Assembly (NCBI GenBank): GCA_905331475.1
Contig: CAJNYU010004349.1
Location: 43,089-107,088, forward strand
Origin: Rotaria socialis
Lineage: Eukaryota > Rotifera > Eurotatoria > Philodinida > Philodinidae
Reading direction: 5' to 3'
DNA: 64,000 nucleotides
Position numbers and translations under genes: made by a program. The notes under the pieces were generated by a model. That model was given only the letters and a program-made list of their open reading frames with translations. It was not told the DNA's origin and searched no databases. Shown piece by piece: positions 1 through 11,500 of this stretch. How positions within the stretch are numbered: the first letter of the stretch is position 1; the number at the start of each line of letters is the position of its first letter.

Positions 1-960
1 GTAGTAAAGAATCATCAGCTATGAACATTTCTGAACGGAATGGTAATGGACATGAAAATAATGGTGGTGTTCTACATTCGTCATTATCTGAACCCGGTAA
101 ACAGAAAAGATTTTCGTAAAAGCTAAGTGTGAGAAAAAATATTGAATAATTTTACATTTTATCAACTTGCCTCTCCGATTGACATTCAAACTTCGTTACT
201 GTTGATAGAAAACATTTCTATAAATGAATAACTTTCTATGTTTGCTTAGTTTTTAAAGCTATTTCAGTATCTACTCCAGTGTCTGATATGTCCAATAAAC
301 CTCGTGAAAAAGAACCAATCTCTTTAAATGGTAGGATAAACAAGATCTAGTTAATAAAAAATAAGCGCATTATCTCGATTTAGGAAATGAAGCAAAACCT
401 TCCTCAACTCGAACAGCAACAACAGAAAAAACGTAAATAATAAACGTTCTTTATTTTTTTTTAATTCTAAATCTCGCGGTTTATTTTTCAGTACAGAAAT
501 CGAACCAGCTACTCCAACAATTTCAAAAACTGAACGAGATCAAGAATTTCACAAATATTATCGTGTTGGTTTAATTCAACATTTAACTGATTGGCCGTCA
601 AATCAACTAGAAAAACAGGTTTGGAAAAATTTGAAATCGTTTCTTCTAAATTATTTTCTTCTAAATCTAGTGTTTAAAACTTTTTGATGAATATTATGCT
701 TACAGTGCTAAAATGTCAACAGGATTCATCGAACTTAAAGCATTAAAATCGAACTTTCGCGTACTTGAAATAAAACAAAATATTCTAAGACGAAGGTTAG
801 TATATGGAATTGATTATGCAAAACAAGTGCTGAAATTTACGGAGAGATTTTCACACTGAATTACTAAATCAGAGAGCAGACTTATGAAAAACTCCGTCGA
901 ATTGCCTTTTCATCGAATTATTATTGCCAAACTAATAAGTTACAAGTGACTGTCCATTGA
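1..960 (+). CDS. 3' exons of an unidentified gene (partial, runs off the left edge)
   Basis: Seven exons join in a consistent phase: up to 96, 268-330, 384-432, 492-638, 706-795 and 873-960, ending at TGA 958-960; the first is cut by the window edge. The protein tail is low-complexity, rich in Ser, Thr, Glu and Asn, and then turns into a charged helical segment. That segment begins near EFHKYYRVGLIQHLTDWP and continues with ELKALKSNFRVLEIKQNIL. It looks like a short folded or coiled-coil C-terminal domain. The junction at 638/706 uses a GT at 639 rather than the nearer GT at 618, because only that choice keeps the downstream exon open. I do not recognise the family. Listed exons are six plus the split last part; boundaries are hand-called. 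Confidence 0.6.
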
Positions 961-1995
961 TTGAAATATTTGAAGATACTGTCACTCCAAAAATTCAGCA
1001 TTATTCTTTGATTTAATAACTAGCTGAATTTTCTAAAAAGTTGTCTAAACGTAATTATTTCTAGCAGAAGCACTGCAATTATTAGTATTACATGCTTTTT
1101 ACTGAACTATGGATCCTACGAAGAAAACAAAAGTTTTTCAAAGGAAATTTATCCAGAATAGATTCGAGTCTATATGTCAATTGAAAGAAAAAAGTAGTCA
1201 ATCTTCTCTTATTCGGTTAGCTGTCAAAATTCTCTCCCTGACCAATCAGCTAATTAATTTAACCATTTGTGTCACTAGGGAACTTTGAAAGTTATTTATA
1301 TTAATAACAATAATGTCGTTGGTGAAACAAAACGGCATCGATGCGCATGATCGCTCTAGAATGACGTTTCGTTATACGTTACACAAGTAAAACGTAACTT
1401 TTATCGCTATGAAAATAAGGAATTTTTAAGTTGATTGATAATCTCCTTATGACTTTCAATAGTCGATGTATATTTTGTTCTTCGAGGGATTTTACTAAAA
1501 AGATTTTTGTCGAAAACTAAATTATTTTTCTATTTAAGACTTCTCCGGTGTCAACAACACGTTAGAGAACGAGAAGATGATAAACTGTTATAATTTTTTT
1601 GTTTGTTTTTGTTTTCCTTTTAAATGTTTTCTCAAGCAGCAATTTGTATTTGCGCGCACAATATATGTGTTAAAATTGTTCATTCTTAACGCGAATTTGT
1701 TCGATATTGTATGTTATTGTTTTTCTATTTCTGTGTGTCAGATAATAAGAAATATGTTGACATCAGTAGTTTTCTGGCCAATTCAATGATGCTGCTTAGT
1801 GATGATGATGATCGGATCTCTTTCCTCTGGTTTGGTGTCTCTTGCTGTCTTTTTCTTTTCTTTTTTTTGTTCTTTCCATTAAAAACAAAACCTAAATCAG
1901 CCCCTACTCTTATGTATCGATGTGTTCTTCTTTATATTGTGTACCTTTGGTTTTTCTGTTGTTTATTCTTTTTTTGAAAAAGTTACACATTATAT

Positions 1996-2038
<43 letters not shown>

Positions 2039-3594
2039 AAAAATATCATATTTGTGGACAAAGAAATGTTTTGATAGAATACGATTAAAAACATGAAAAA
2101 TGGAAATAGTTTTATTTCTTTTAGAAATTTCGATTAAATCTAAGGTAAATATTATCGTTGATTAAAATAATAAATTTTTACCAACGAAAATATTTTGAAT
2201 AGAAAGTTTCAATAGCATACTTCCTCTAGGTACTTGCATGATTTTTTGGTAGTTTGATTACTTTTTTTGTTTGGAAGACGAGTAGTTCCTTGATCAAAAT
2301 AATTGCGGTATTAGTATGAAGATTTTCTTTGGACTGTTTATACGTGGCTTTTTTAGTTTTTATTTCTTATTTTATTAATTAAAATAATCATAAAGCTACT
2401 CATTGATGTCCTTCAAGAAAATAAGACTCTTAAAATGTTTTTCAGTAAGCATAAAAGACTGTGGTCTACTGATAATTCATGCTTCATATTCATGATTAAG
2501 CATATGCGGAATGAATTAAAAAACATAGTTTATTTTCCTAGACGTATTTACGAATAGTAAAGTGCATTTCATTGTTAAATAAGATAATAACTATGCGATG
2601 TGATTACTAAAGACGACAGTAGCGAGAATCTGAAGAATGCATTCTGATTACCTTTTTACTCTAAAACAAAACGTATTAGCATGTGCCCAAGGAAATGACG
2701 GAATCCTGATGAGATTTATATGTGTTGGGTGAAATAATGCAACGAGGACAAATTGCCAGTGCACCTATGAGCACGATGCATTCGTCGTCAGGCAAGCAAT
2801 AGTCCACTTTTTTTGATTAAAACTATAGATTCCTTTTTTTTGAGAAACAGATTTTGTCTAATTAAAAACTAAGCCTACACTCAATAATGCGTCGAGTACA
2901 AATTTACTACAGAAAAATATCGAGTAACCTTGAGTAGCTAATAAAGAATGGTAATAATTCAGCGATAGAAATTCATTGGTTACGTCGAATAATTCTCTCT
3001 CGTTTTATTTACTGTTAGGCGCGACAACTATTTGTAGAATAGTTTTAATGGCTTAAATTTTAAAACCGTGGCTGAAAAAATGTCTGAATAGCTTAGCACT
3101 CAATTAACATTTGGGATATGCGAGATAAAAAAAAACGTTTTTTTTTCTATTTATAATAGAAACTTTAGTGCTAAAAGGACTTTTCAAATGTACTGAGAAC
3201 AACAAAAAAAAAACAAATCGACGCGCAAAAAAAATTACTTTATATAGATCAAAAAACTAGATAAAAATTGGGTTAGACATGTACTTATAACTAATGCGAA
3301 ACCAATATTATTTCGCTAGATTAAACAAACAACGTAATAAAACATGAGTTAGCTAATCGAGTTACAGTTTGAAGATTTGAGTTTCTTATTCTTATGCAAT
3401 CATCTGTGAATAATTATTTCTTAGAAAAGAAAATAATTGTAATGGAATGTAATTGTGACGATTTATTCGCTATACTGTCTAACCCTATGATCCACAACAA
3501 ACGACGATGGCGTGTGTTGATATTTTATAACGAAGTCGAATAGCTATTTATGGAACATGTATTGTGCATACATATTTAATATCTATTGTAGATA
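961..3594. other. Intergenic, AT-rich, no gene seen
   Basis: This stretch is AT-rich with poly-T runs and a dinucleotide tract near 1990-2034. The open frames around 1577-1977 are poly-T derived, lack coding character and were not accepted as genes. The promoter of the SNAPC3 gene presumably lies at the right end, but no clear element can be named. Confidence 0.5.
1990..2034. repeat. (TA)n microsatellite
   Basis: About 45 bases of nearly uninterrupted TA dinucleotide, with two TACA interruptions at the left end. Confidence 0.9.
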
Positions 3595-4805
3595 ATGTCA
3601 AATGATAATGACCGTCTTCGTGAATTTATATCTTCACCAGTTGATCTAGAGAAATTTCTCGATGATGCAATAAGTTTGAAAGGACGTTTAGCATCGTTTG
3701 TTGCTTCACATCCTATTGACGATAATAGTCTTGATCCCGTGATTAATATAGCAAAGTCATTGGGCGATTATCGCCAGCATGAACCAACGAACGAAGCCAC
3801 TCGAGTAGAAAATGAAGTTGAAGAAGAACAAGAACAAGACGACGAAGACGACAACGACGATGAAGACACAACATCGAGTACGTGGCGTATAAGACGAAAA
3901 AAGAAAAAACTTGATCCGATTATTTTAAATAATCTTAAATCATATCCGGCGTGCATTGAATATTTATATAAAGAATTTAGTCAATCACGTCCGCATGCAT
4001 CACATGATACAGCGTTTTTAAAAAATATCCGCGAATCAAATCAAGCACCGTCGAATATAGATGACGAAAGGCTTGTGTTAAATTTACAAATATTTTTTCC
4101 TATTGAATCCCGTGATCGTTATCGTCATCAGTTAATGAACGAACTTATTTGTTTATCAACATTAACATTAGCACAAATACGCGATGCGATTGAATGTGTC
4201 AGTGACGAACAAATTCTCGGTGAATATTCAGAAAATCCAGATCAGATAAAAACTCACGGGCAACGTGCTGGCGATGAAAATACGGCGGCTTGTTTTATAA
4301 TTGAATCGGTGATATATGATGATTTGCGTCGAACCGACATGCGTTTAAGTGAGAAAATAATTGAGCAAACAAATACAACTTATACTCAAGGCAATACAAT
4401 GGAAACGACGACTTTAAATGATCTTAAACTTCTGCAACTTGGAAAGCCATACGTTTATTTACATCAAACAAATTGCGAACATGTCGTTGTATTCAGTGAG
4501 TTGAAATTACTTGAACAGGACCAATGCCATGATGCAAAGTAAAATTTTATTGATTTGTTTTTCTAACGAAAAGTGTTGCCTCATTTATTTTTAGTCTCTA
4601 TCCATTGTGTCGAATGAAATATCATGGCCGATTCTCCTATTGTTTTCTGTGCAATGTATTCTATGCCAAATGGCTCATTCGAGATTCACCTTTGATACCT
4701 GATGATCCATGTTTGCTGTGTGAACGATGCTTTAGAGCATGTCATTACGATAAAGACGGAAATAAAGTTGGACAATTTCTTGCATATCATTTTCCACAAT
4801 TGTAA
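3595..4805 (+). CDS. SNAPC3: snRNA-activating protein complex subunit 3 (SNAP50)
   Basis: Two exons, 3595-4538 and 4595-4805, are separated by a 56-base GT-AG intron and encode 384 residues, close to the vertebrate length of about 410. SNAPC3 is the DNA-contacting subunit of the complex that binds the proximal sequence element and drives Pol II and Pol III snRNA transcription in the nucleus. The family signature is the cysteine/histidine-rich C-terminal half. Visible parts are YLHQTNCEHVVVFSELKL near residue 290, then a cluster with Cys at RFSYCFLCNVFYAKW, PCLLCERCF and CHYD, ending in GNKVGQFLAYHFPQL. The N-terminal third contains an acidic Glu/Asp run (residues ~75-92) followed by a basic RRKKKK stretch, which is low-complexity and probably variable. 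The start ATG at 3595 is the first in frame. An AATAAA signal lies 6 bases after the stop. The identification is confident. Confidence 0.92.
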
Positions 4806-4810
4806 TTATA

Positions 4811-4816
4811 AATAAA
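4811..4816 (+). promoter_or_regulatory. Polyadenylation signal AATAAA of SNAPC3
   Basis: A canonical AATAAA hexamer starts 6 bases after the SNAPC3 stop codon, implying an extremely short 3' UTR. Confidence 0.5.
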
Positions 4817-5789
4817 ACGATTTTTTTTCATGCAAATGCCTGCCACAAAACATCATTTTTATCGTTCTTTAACGTGTATACAAGTTAGATGTATTCGATG
4901 TTTGCTTTTTTCTGAATTATCTTTCTATGAAAAAGAAGCATTAAAAGTGCAAACTCAATGTAGACACTTTTCACTGAGGACAAAAGTTTGCTATCTTAAA
5001 CAACCAAGCCACTCCCCTCCAGGATCATGCGTTTTTTATGCGTGCGGCAATGTAAAATGGTCTACATCTTTTTTTCTTTTCCTTCTGTTAGTATTTTGCT
5101 TCTTCGCTTTTTTCCTCCATTCATTTACTCTCGTCTTTGCTGACGAATGACGTAGTTCGCACACTCAACCAGCTTTCTTCGTTCTGTACTTTGCTACTAT
5201 TATAAATGCTCTCAAAGGACGTCATAGCTGTTTTTTTTCTCTCACTCTCTCTCTCTCGCTCTCTTTCTTTTCTTTCATCGATAGCAACATCAACACATAA
5301 AAAAACTGCTCTACTATCACAATATGCCGTTGCTTTCTCTTTCGACTCTATCACCGTTTGCTGAAAAATCCTGTTAATTTTTCTACACGATATACCAAAT
5401 ATTGTATTCAAACAAAACGCTGAAAAAGAAAAATCTTTAATACGCAAGTGAGTGTTTTAAAATAATTCCTACTGAATATTCTCGCGAATGCGAGCAAGTG
5501 AAAGAACATGCCAAAAATGCGTTATTACTAGAGTAGATTTGATGCTTCACTGCTTGCACATGCACGAAATTTTCTTTATGGCCAAACACATACATAAATA
5601 CATAGGGGCCTACACAGAGAAACGTATAAATGTGTGGATTCCTTACCTTTTTCTGTTCTGCATCGTTGTATCCAAATTTTCTACATTTATATATTTCTTT
5701 AAATTCATCTACGCTAGATTGTGTGTTTGGTTATTAATGAAGATTTATTGAAAATAAAAGTATCAATCAAATAAAAATTTGAAAAAAGC
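4817..5789. other. Intergenic between SNAPC3 and the nuclear receptor
   Basis: Contains a CT-rich tract near 5236-5275 and poly-T runs. Open frames of about 100 codons on both strands are built from these biased tracts and have no recognisable protein content. No gene is called. Confidence 0.5.
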
Positions 5790-8588
5790 ATGATGAACAG
5801 ATCAATGAATGAAGGTAAATAAATAAAATAGCGTGAAAATTACGAAAATACTTTTTTTTGTATTTTGAAGTAATTACTAATAATGATCATAGTAGAGCAG
5901 CTGCGTGTGAAAATCAATCAATGTTTGATGATGATCGTTATGTACAAAAGCGAAAGTCTCGTCGCGTTCGAGCTCTCATAAAATCCCCCGTTATGGAAAT
6001 GATAAGTGACGAACAAACCGAACAACTTAGTAGTACACCAAGTACAAGACGAAATTCAACGAATTCATCATCTGATAAAAGACCTTTTCCCTTTGGACAT
6101 TGGTAAGAATTGTTGATAATTTATGTTCTTTTAATGCTTAAGAAATGTTTTTTCTTGTGTACATTCTAGTCGAGTTTGTATGGACAAAGCTACCGGTGCG
6201 CACTATGGAGTACCGACATGCGAAGGTTGTAAAGTAAGTCTAAAGTGAAGTGCTTTCTTGGCTTGTGTTGTTTGAAATTAGATATTCATAGGATATGGCA
6301 GGAGTTAATTGCATGGTTCTCGCGTAGGCTATTATTGAGTAAAAGATTTTCTACTGTGGCACGGGGCATTGTGACCTTGATGAGTACTCTGAAAGAAGTA
6401 ATCAAGAGAATTCATTAAGGTAATGCGAATTTTATAGACCCAACTACAGGAGCGATGAGAGGGTTTCTTCTGAGGTTTAATTAATTGGTGGTAAATAAAT
6501 TTTTATTGTGCTTATTTGATGAAAAATAATTCATTATTGTTTTTCTTTTGTTTGAAAAGATTCTTCAAGTATTCTTGAATAATAGCTATACGAGAAATTT
6601 TCAATCGAAAAACATAATTCTGACGAAAAGAAAAATATTTTCTTTAGGGTTTTTTCAAACGAAGCATATTACGAAAAGAGAAGTATCGATGCTATTTTGG
6701 TGATGGCTGTGTTATTAATACTGATAATCGAAATCGTTGTAAATCATGTCGTTTTCAAAAGTGTCTCAAAGAAGGAATGTCTGTCGACGGTAAAAGAAAT
6801 TCAAAGTTTTTCGAATTTTTTTCCTTCTACTAATTATTTCATTTTAATCAGGCGTTCGAATGGGTCGTATTCCCAAACTAGTCAAAGAAAAAGCGTTAGC
6901 TGAACATCATTTATCATCGTCAAGTATAGAAAATGACGATCCAAGTTCATCAGTAGCATCGTCATCGCCACCATGTCTATCATCCATGAATTCAAATTCA
7001 ACTAATTTAATATCAACCGATGTCAATTTACAATTAATTGATGAACATTTTTTTTCCGACGACTTTGAATCCATATCCATGGATACTCCATCCACAATAT
7101 TACCATCATGCAATGGCTATATGTTATCCGAAGATTTTACTCTAGATGAAACAAAAAATGATCTTAAAGAAAACGTTTCCATATTAAATAGTCCACTATT
7201 GAATAATTGTACAGAAAATTGTGACGAAATGTTTTCGAAAAACGCCCTTGAACATATTAAAAAACTCGTAATTAAAATAATGCACCCGAGATCCAATACC
7301 GTATCGGATCATGAAGAATTATCATTTATTCGATATCTACGAACGAAAACGTTTAATTTGTGTAATACATATAACGGTTGTACAAGACAGTTAATGGAAC
7401 GAATGTCTAGTATGATTAACCAGCAAGTAAATCAATTTTGTTTTGTTCGAATAAAAATTTAATTAGGTTGGTTGATTTTATTTCTTAGATTAAAGAATTT
7501 CCTGGTGACTATTCATCTGTTCAAGATATATGGGCTGGATTGACAGGTAATTTCTAAGAATAAATTTCAATTCGCCTTTATAAGCAGGTCTTTATTTCTA
7601 GATGCTATTCCATTCCATGTGAAAAATCTCATTACATTTGCTCGCGAGGTAAGCTCGGATTGCTTTTTATATTCTATATTAACTTTCAAAATCAGTTACA
7701 TGTAAAACATCAGACTTGACATTTTGCAAGAGCTAGCTGTTCTGTGATTTATACATAACTATTGATTACAAGTACCACAGAAAGAAAGTTCTTCTATTTT
7801 AAGAAGATAATTTCTCTTGTAAAACTGATAGGTACTATTATTAGTCGATTATGCACGAAAGAACATTTGACATATAGAAACTATAATATCCATATTATTT
7901 ACGCATGTTTCTAGCCATTCAAATAATTAATACTGTTTTGTTTTTAATTTAGATGCCAGCTATTAATGAAATCAATCTAGACGACCTGAACAAAATAATG
8001 AACAATCGTTTGTTTGACTTTTGGCTGGTAAATTTCGCTTATTTTCATTTCTTGCAAATATGTTCATGACGAAAATATTTAGATTAAACATGCACCATTA
8101 ATATGCAACAATGAATCTTACATTATGTTGCCTAATGGCCTTCAATATACTCGTCAATGGATGAATCATATAATGGGCGAAGAAATGGTTGAAACGATGT
8201 TTGAATTTTCAAGAAAATTCAATGAACTAAACTTAACACAAGAAGAATACGCTTTAATATTTCCTATTGTTATTTGTGTGAAAGGTAAATTATTTCTTTT
8301 TTTATTAAACCAAAACGAAGAAACACGGTTTTTTTTATTTAGATAAGAGTCTCAATGATCAAGAAACCGTGCATCAGATTCAATGTTGTTATTTATATTC
8401 GTTGTATACGCAAATGTTAACTACTCGTACACAATTAGAAGCAAAAACAGTATTTCGCAATCTTTTACAGGTTTTTGAAATTTGAAAAACAAGAAAAATA
8501 TTTTAACTAAATATTCGATGAATTTAAATATTAGATCTTCGCATTCTTGCCACTGTTAAACGAATTACAAGAGAAACGAGTTGGTTGA
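5790..8588 (+). CDS. Nuclear receptor, NR1-like (DNA-binding and ligand-binding domains)
   Basis: Eleven exons (5790-5814, 5871-6102, 6170-6233, 6648-6789, 6852-7426, 7489-7546, 7602-7648, 7953-8027, 8083-8284, 8343-8470, 8535-8588) give 533 residues. It is a nuclear, probably ligand-regulated transcription factor. The DNA-binding domain starts near residue 86 with CRVCMDKATGAHYGVPTCEG. The first zinc finger is C-x2-C-x13-C-x2-C with an EGCKG-type P-box. The second is C-x5-C-x9-C-x2-C, ending in CRFQKC. It is followed by GRIPK, the A-box seen in Rev-erb, E75 and related NR1 members. A long low-complexity hinge follows. The ligand-binding domain is recognisable from FNELNLTQEEYALIFPIVIC and the helices after it. 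The protein stops at NELQEKRVG, about where helix 10/11 ends, so no AF-2 helix 12 is visible. The exact subfamily (VDR/HR96, E75 or DAF-12 type) cannot be fixed by eye. The start uses tandem ATGs at 5790 and 5793 in a short first exon. Confidence 0.88.
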
Positions 8589-11500
8589 ACTATTCCAAAA
8601 AGTACGTCTAGGAAAATTTTTCTTAGAACTCTAATGGATGAAGCGACACGATGCTTATAGAAAAGATTAGCTTTAGTTATTGCATGTGCCAACCTCGTTT
8701 TCTTCTTGCTTATGCGGTAATTAGTTAGCACGTGAGTTGCCACGTGATGTAAACAAAGTGTAAAAATAGTTTGTTATACGAGCCGCTATATCGGCTGTGT
8801 ATCATTTGATGATGACATAAAGCCAAGGGCAGTTTGTCAGTCGGCAATCTATTGTTTGCAGTGCGAAACAAAGTTCTAATTCGAGTATGTTTGAATGATT
8901 TTTTTCTAATTGAAATCTAATAATAATTCTTATTTATTGTCATCTATAAGATCTTTTTCTTTCTAGATATGGTAGAAGATTCATCATGAATTTATACCGA
9001 CGATTCTATTGCTCTGATTCATTCGAGCTCTTTCATAATGCTCAACGTTGTAGACTAACCGTTTTTATGTATGTCCGTGTGCATATGTATTTATGAAAAA
9101 CATAATTTAAAGAGGAAAACAATCTTTTGTTAACCTTTTGGTGACAGTATAATATAGATTTAAAAGTAAATGGATATCTTTTCATAGCCACCACCATATG
9201 TACAAATAATTTATATATATGGAAAAATTAATCATGTTATGCCCCCGCCCCCTCAGATCTGAACTGTCACTTGGAAAGGTCCGATTGAGCTGAACTTTTT
9301 AGGGATGACTGGTCTGCATTAGAAACAGTCGTGATAAAAATTTCAACTCGATATATTGAACTGAATCGAAAATATGGCTTACTTACATACGAATTATGGC
9401 CACTAGGAGAATCACTAAGACTCTGCCAGTACGAGAGCTATACAAGCCGCGCTTGTTTTAAATTAAACCCAGCATCAATACGCAACTTTTGTCAGAATGG
9501 AATTTTAAAATTTGCTTCAGTTGGTATTTTACTGGAATAGGGATCAAAATTTGGCTAAAAATGGCTACCTGTTGGTATAGGATCCGACTTGTCTAAGTTC
9601 AGAAATCAAATATAAAAAAATCTGATTGGACAAGATTTTACTTACACTTGAAGCTTCAAAATAAAAAAAATGATCTTAATGTCTTAAATCGCTTGAAACT
9701 AGATTCATTTTTTCTGACAAAAAAATCTTGTTTTGAAAAAAACGACAGACAAGTTTAAGAATCATTTTTTTTTGCTTAAACTCAAAAAAAGATCTGTATG
9801 TTATATTTTTACACTAAACCTTTTCAATGATGTCATGAATGATATCAACTCGCTTCACCTATGAACGATCTTTGCTATTAGCTCTATTTGTTCAACTGAC
9901 GCGCCTATACTTATGAATATGAAATGAGAGTTTTTAACCTAATAAACTTAGCTAACTTTGCTTGTAACCCTTTCAAGCGAATGCAATCGATAGAACTATC
10001 ATTTCTGCACATATTCATTGTATTTCTTCTTTCCTAAACTAATTTCTTTAATTTCAAGACTGCGATCTGTGAAGCAAGGTAAAACAAAATCGTCGTCGGG
10101 TCCGGAACTGTCACTTTTTTTTATTCAGAGAACATTTCTATGGAAAACAAACCTCATATTCGTGATCAGCGTACTGAATAAGCTATGTCTAACACAAATC
10201 CCGAAAAAAAAGAAAGACAAAATTGGTTTTCGGGAGGGTGACCTAGGCAAAATGATTTTACAAAAAAAATGCATTGCTTTGTTCAAATTTTTATACTGAT
10301 TTCAATCATGTAACTATTGTTTCAGAAAACAGTTCGGTCAAAAAATGACCTTACTACCACTGGTCTTTTCTCGCAAAACAAGACAGTACGGCTTAGTATT
10401 TTTGTCGATAAATTCCTTAAAATCGAATCTTTTTTTTAAAATTCTACATACATTCTGAAAGAGAAGACTTTGAGGCATCTACCCATGATAAGAACTCAAA
10501 CTTAAAATCTTTTCGAAAAAGTCGACTTTTTTAAGCGGGGGCGGGGAACCTTAGTTAGCAAAATAAGCAAAAACAGTTTGGAAAATATTCTCTGTTTACT
10601 CAATGCAGTATTTATGATTATTGATGACAGAACAAGGCTGACGAGTACTTCTAAAAACGCTGACGACCAAGACATTTCTTTTTGTTATCGTACGGGAAAT
10701 TCTAACGCTTGCGCATTAGGATTATAAACAAATCATACGATGAAGAAAAAATATCAGTTTGCATACAGCAAAGATCTTTGTCAGCAAACAACTTGATAAA
10801 AGCATTCATTTTGTCTTATTTTATGGTTTTCACAGGTGACGCTCGAAAAAGTTTATTGTTAGATACAATGTGCGGCATAAGGTGGTGGGCCTCTATTAAG
10901 CTGGATACATTATTTTATTTGTATCGAAACTATGAATATAGGAGGAATCGTAGATACACAGCTGGGTACACTGCTGTCCTTGCTCATTGTTCTATAAAAT
11001 ATTTTTTATCAACAAGTACATCGCAGTCAGTATGAAAATAGCAACAATTTTTCACTAATAGGTACGAAGGAAAATTTGACAGTAAATGCCAGGGTGAAAA
11101 AAAAGCTGTTATTTGTCTGAGAAATATTTTAAACCAATCGAGGAGCTTTATGATGCCTTTTTTTTTCTTCTTTGAGACGGCTCTATGAAACCAATCAAAA
11201 ACGTTTCTTTTACCATTCGAAACTAAGCAAGAGTTTCATTTATACAAATAACGAATTTTTCGTGAAACCTGTTTGTTGCACTAAGTGTTAAATGTGTTCG
11301 ATCGGAGCAGCATAAAAAAATGATGTCATCCGTGGATATATTCAGAAAATTTTCTCACATAGACTATGAGCATTTACTTTTTGATGGAGTTTTAGGTTTC
11401 GCTCTCTCTCACTTTCGAATGAATTGATTGTACTTTTTCGATTATTTATTTTTAGACTATATGTCAACCAAAAGGAATGTGATCATTAAGTTTCTTGATA

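Noticed and set aside
1577..1977. Two overlapping poly-T derived frames
   Set aside because: Phe/Leu-rich translations of T-rich DNA without coding character.
4830..5447. Frames of 106 and 108 codons on opposite strands
   Set aside because: Built from CT-rich and poly-T tracts; no protein-like content or splice support.
9241..10549. Possible second GC-ended transposon
   Set aside because: The C-run and G-run patches share only a 10-11 base core and no flanking duplication was found.
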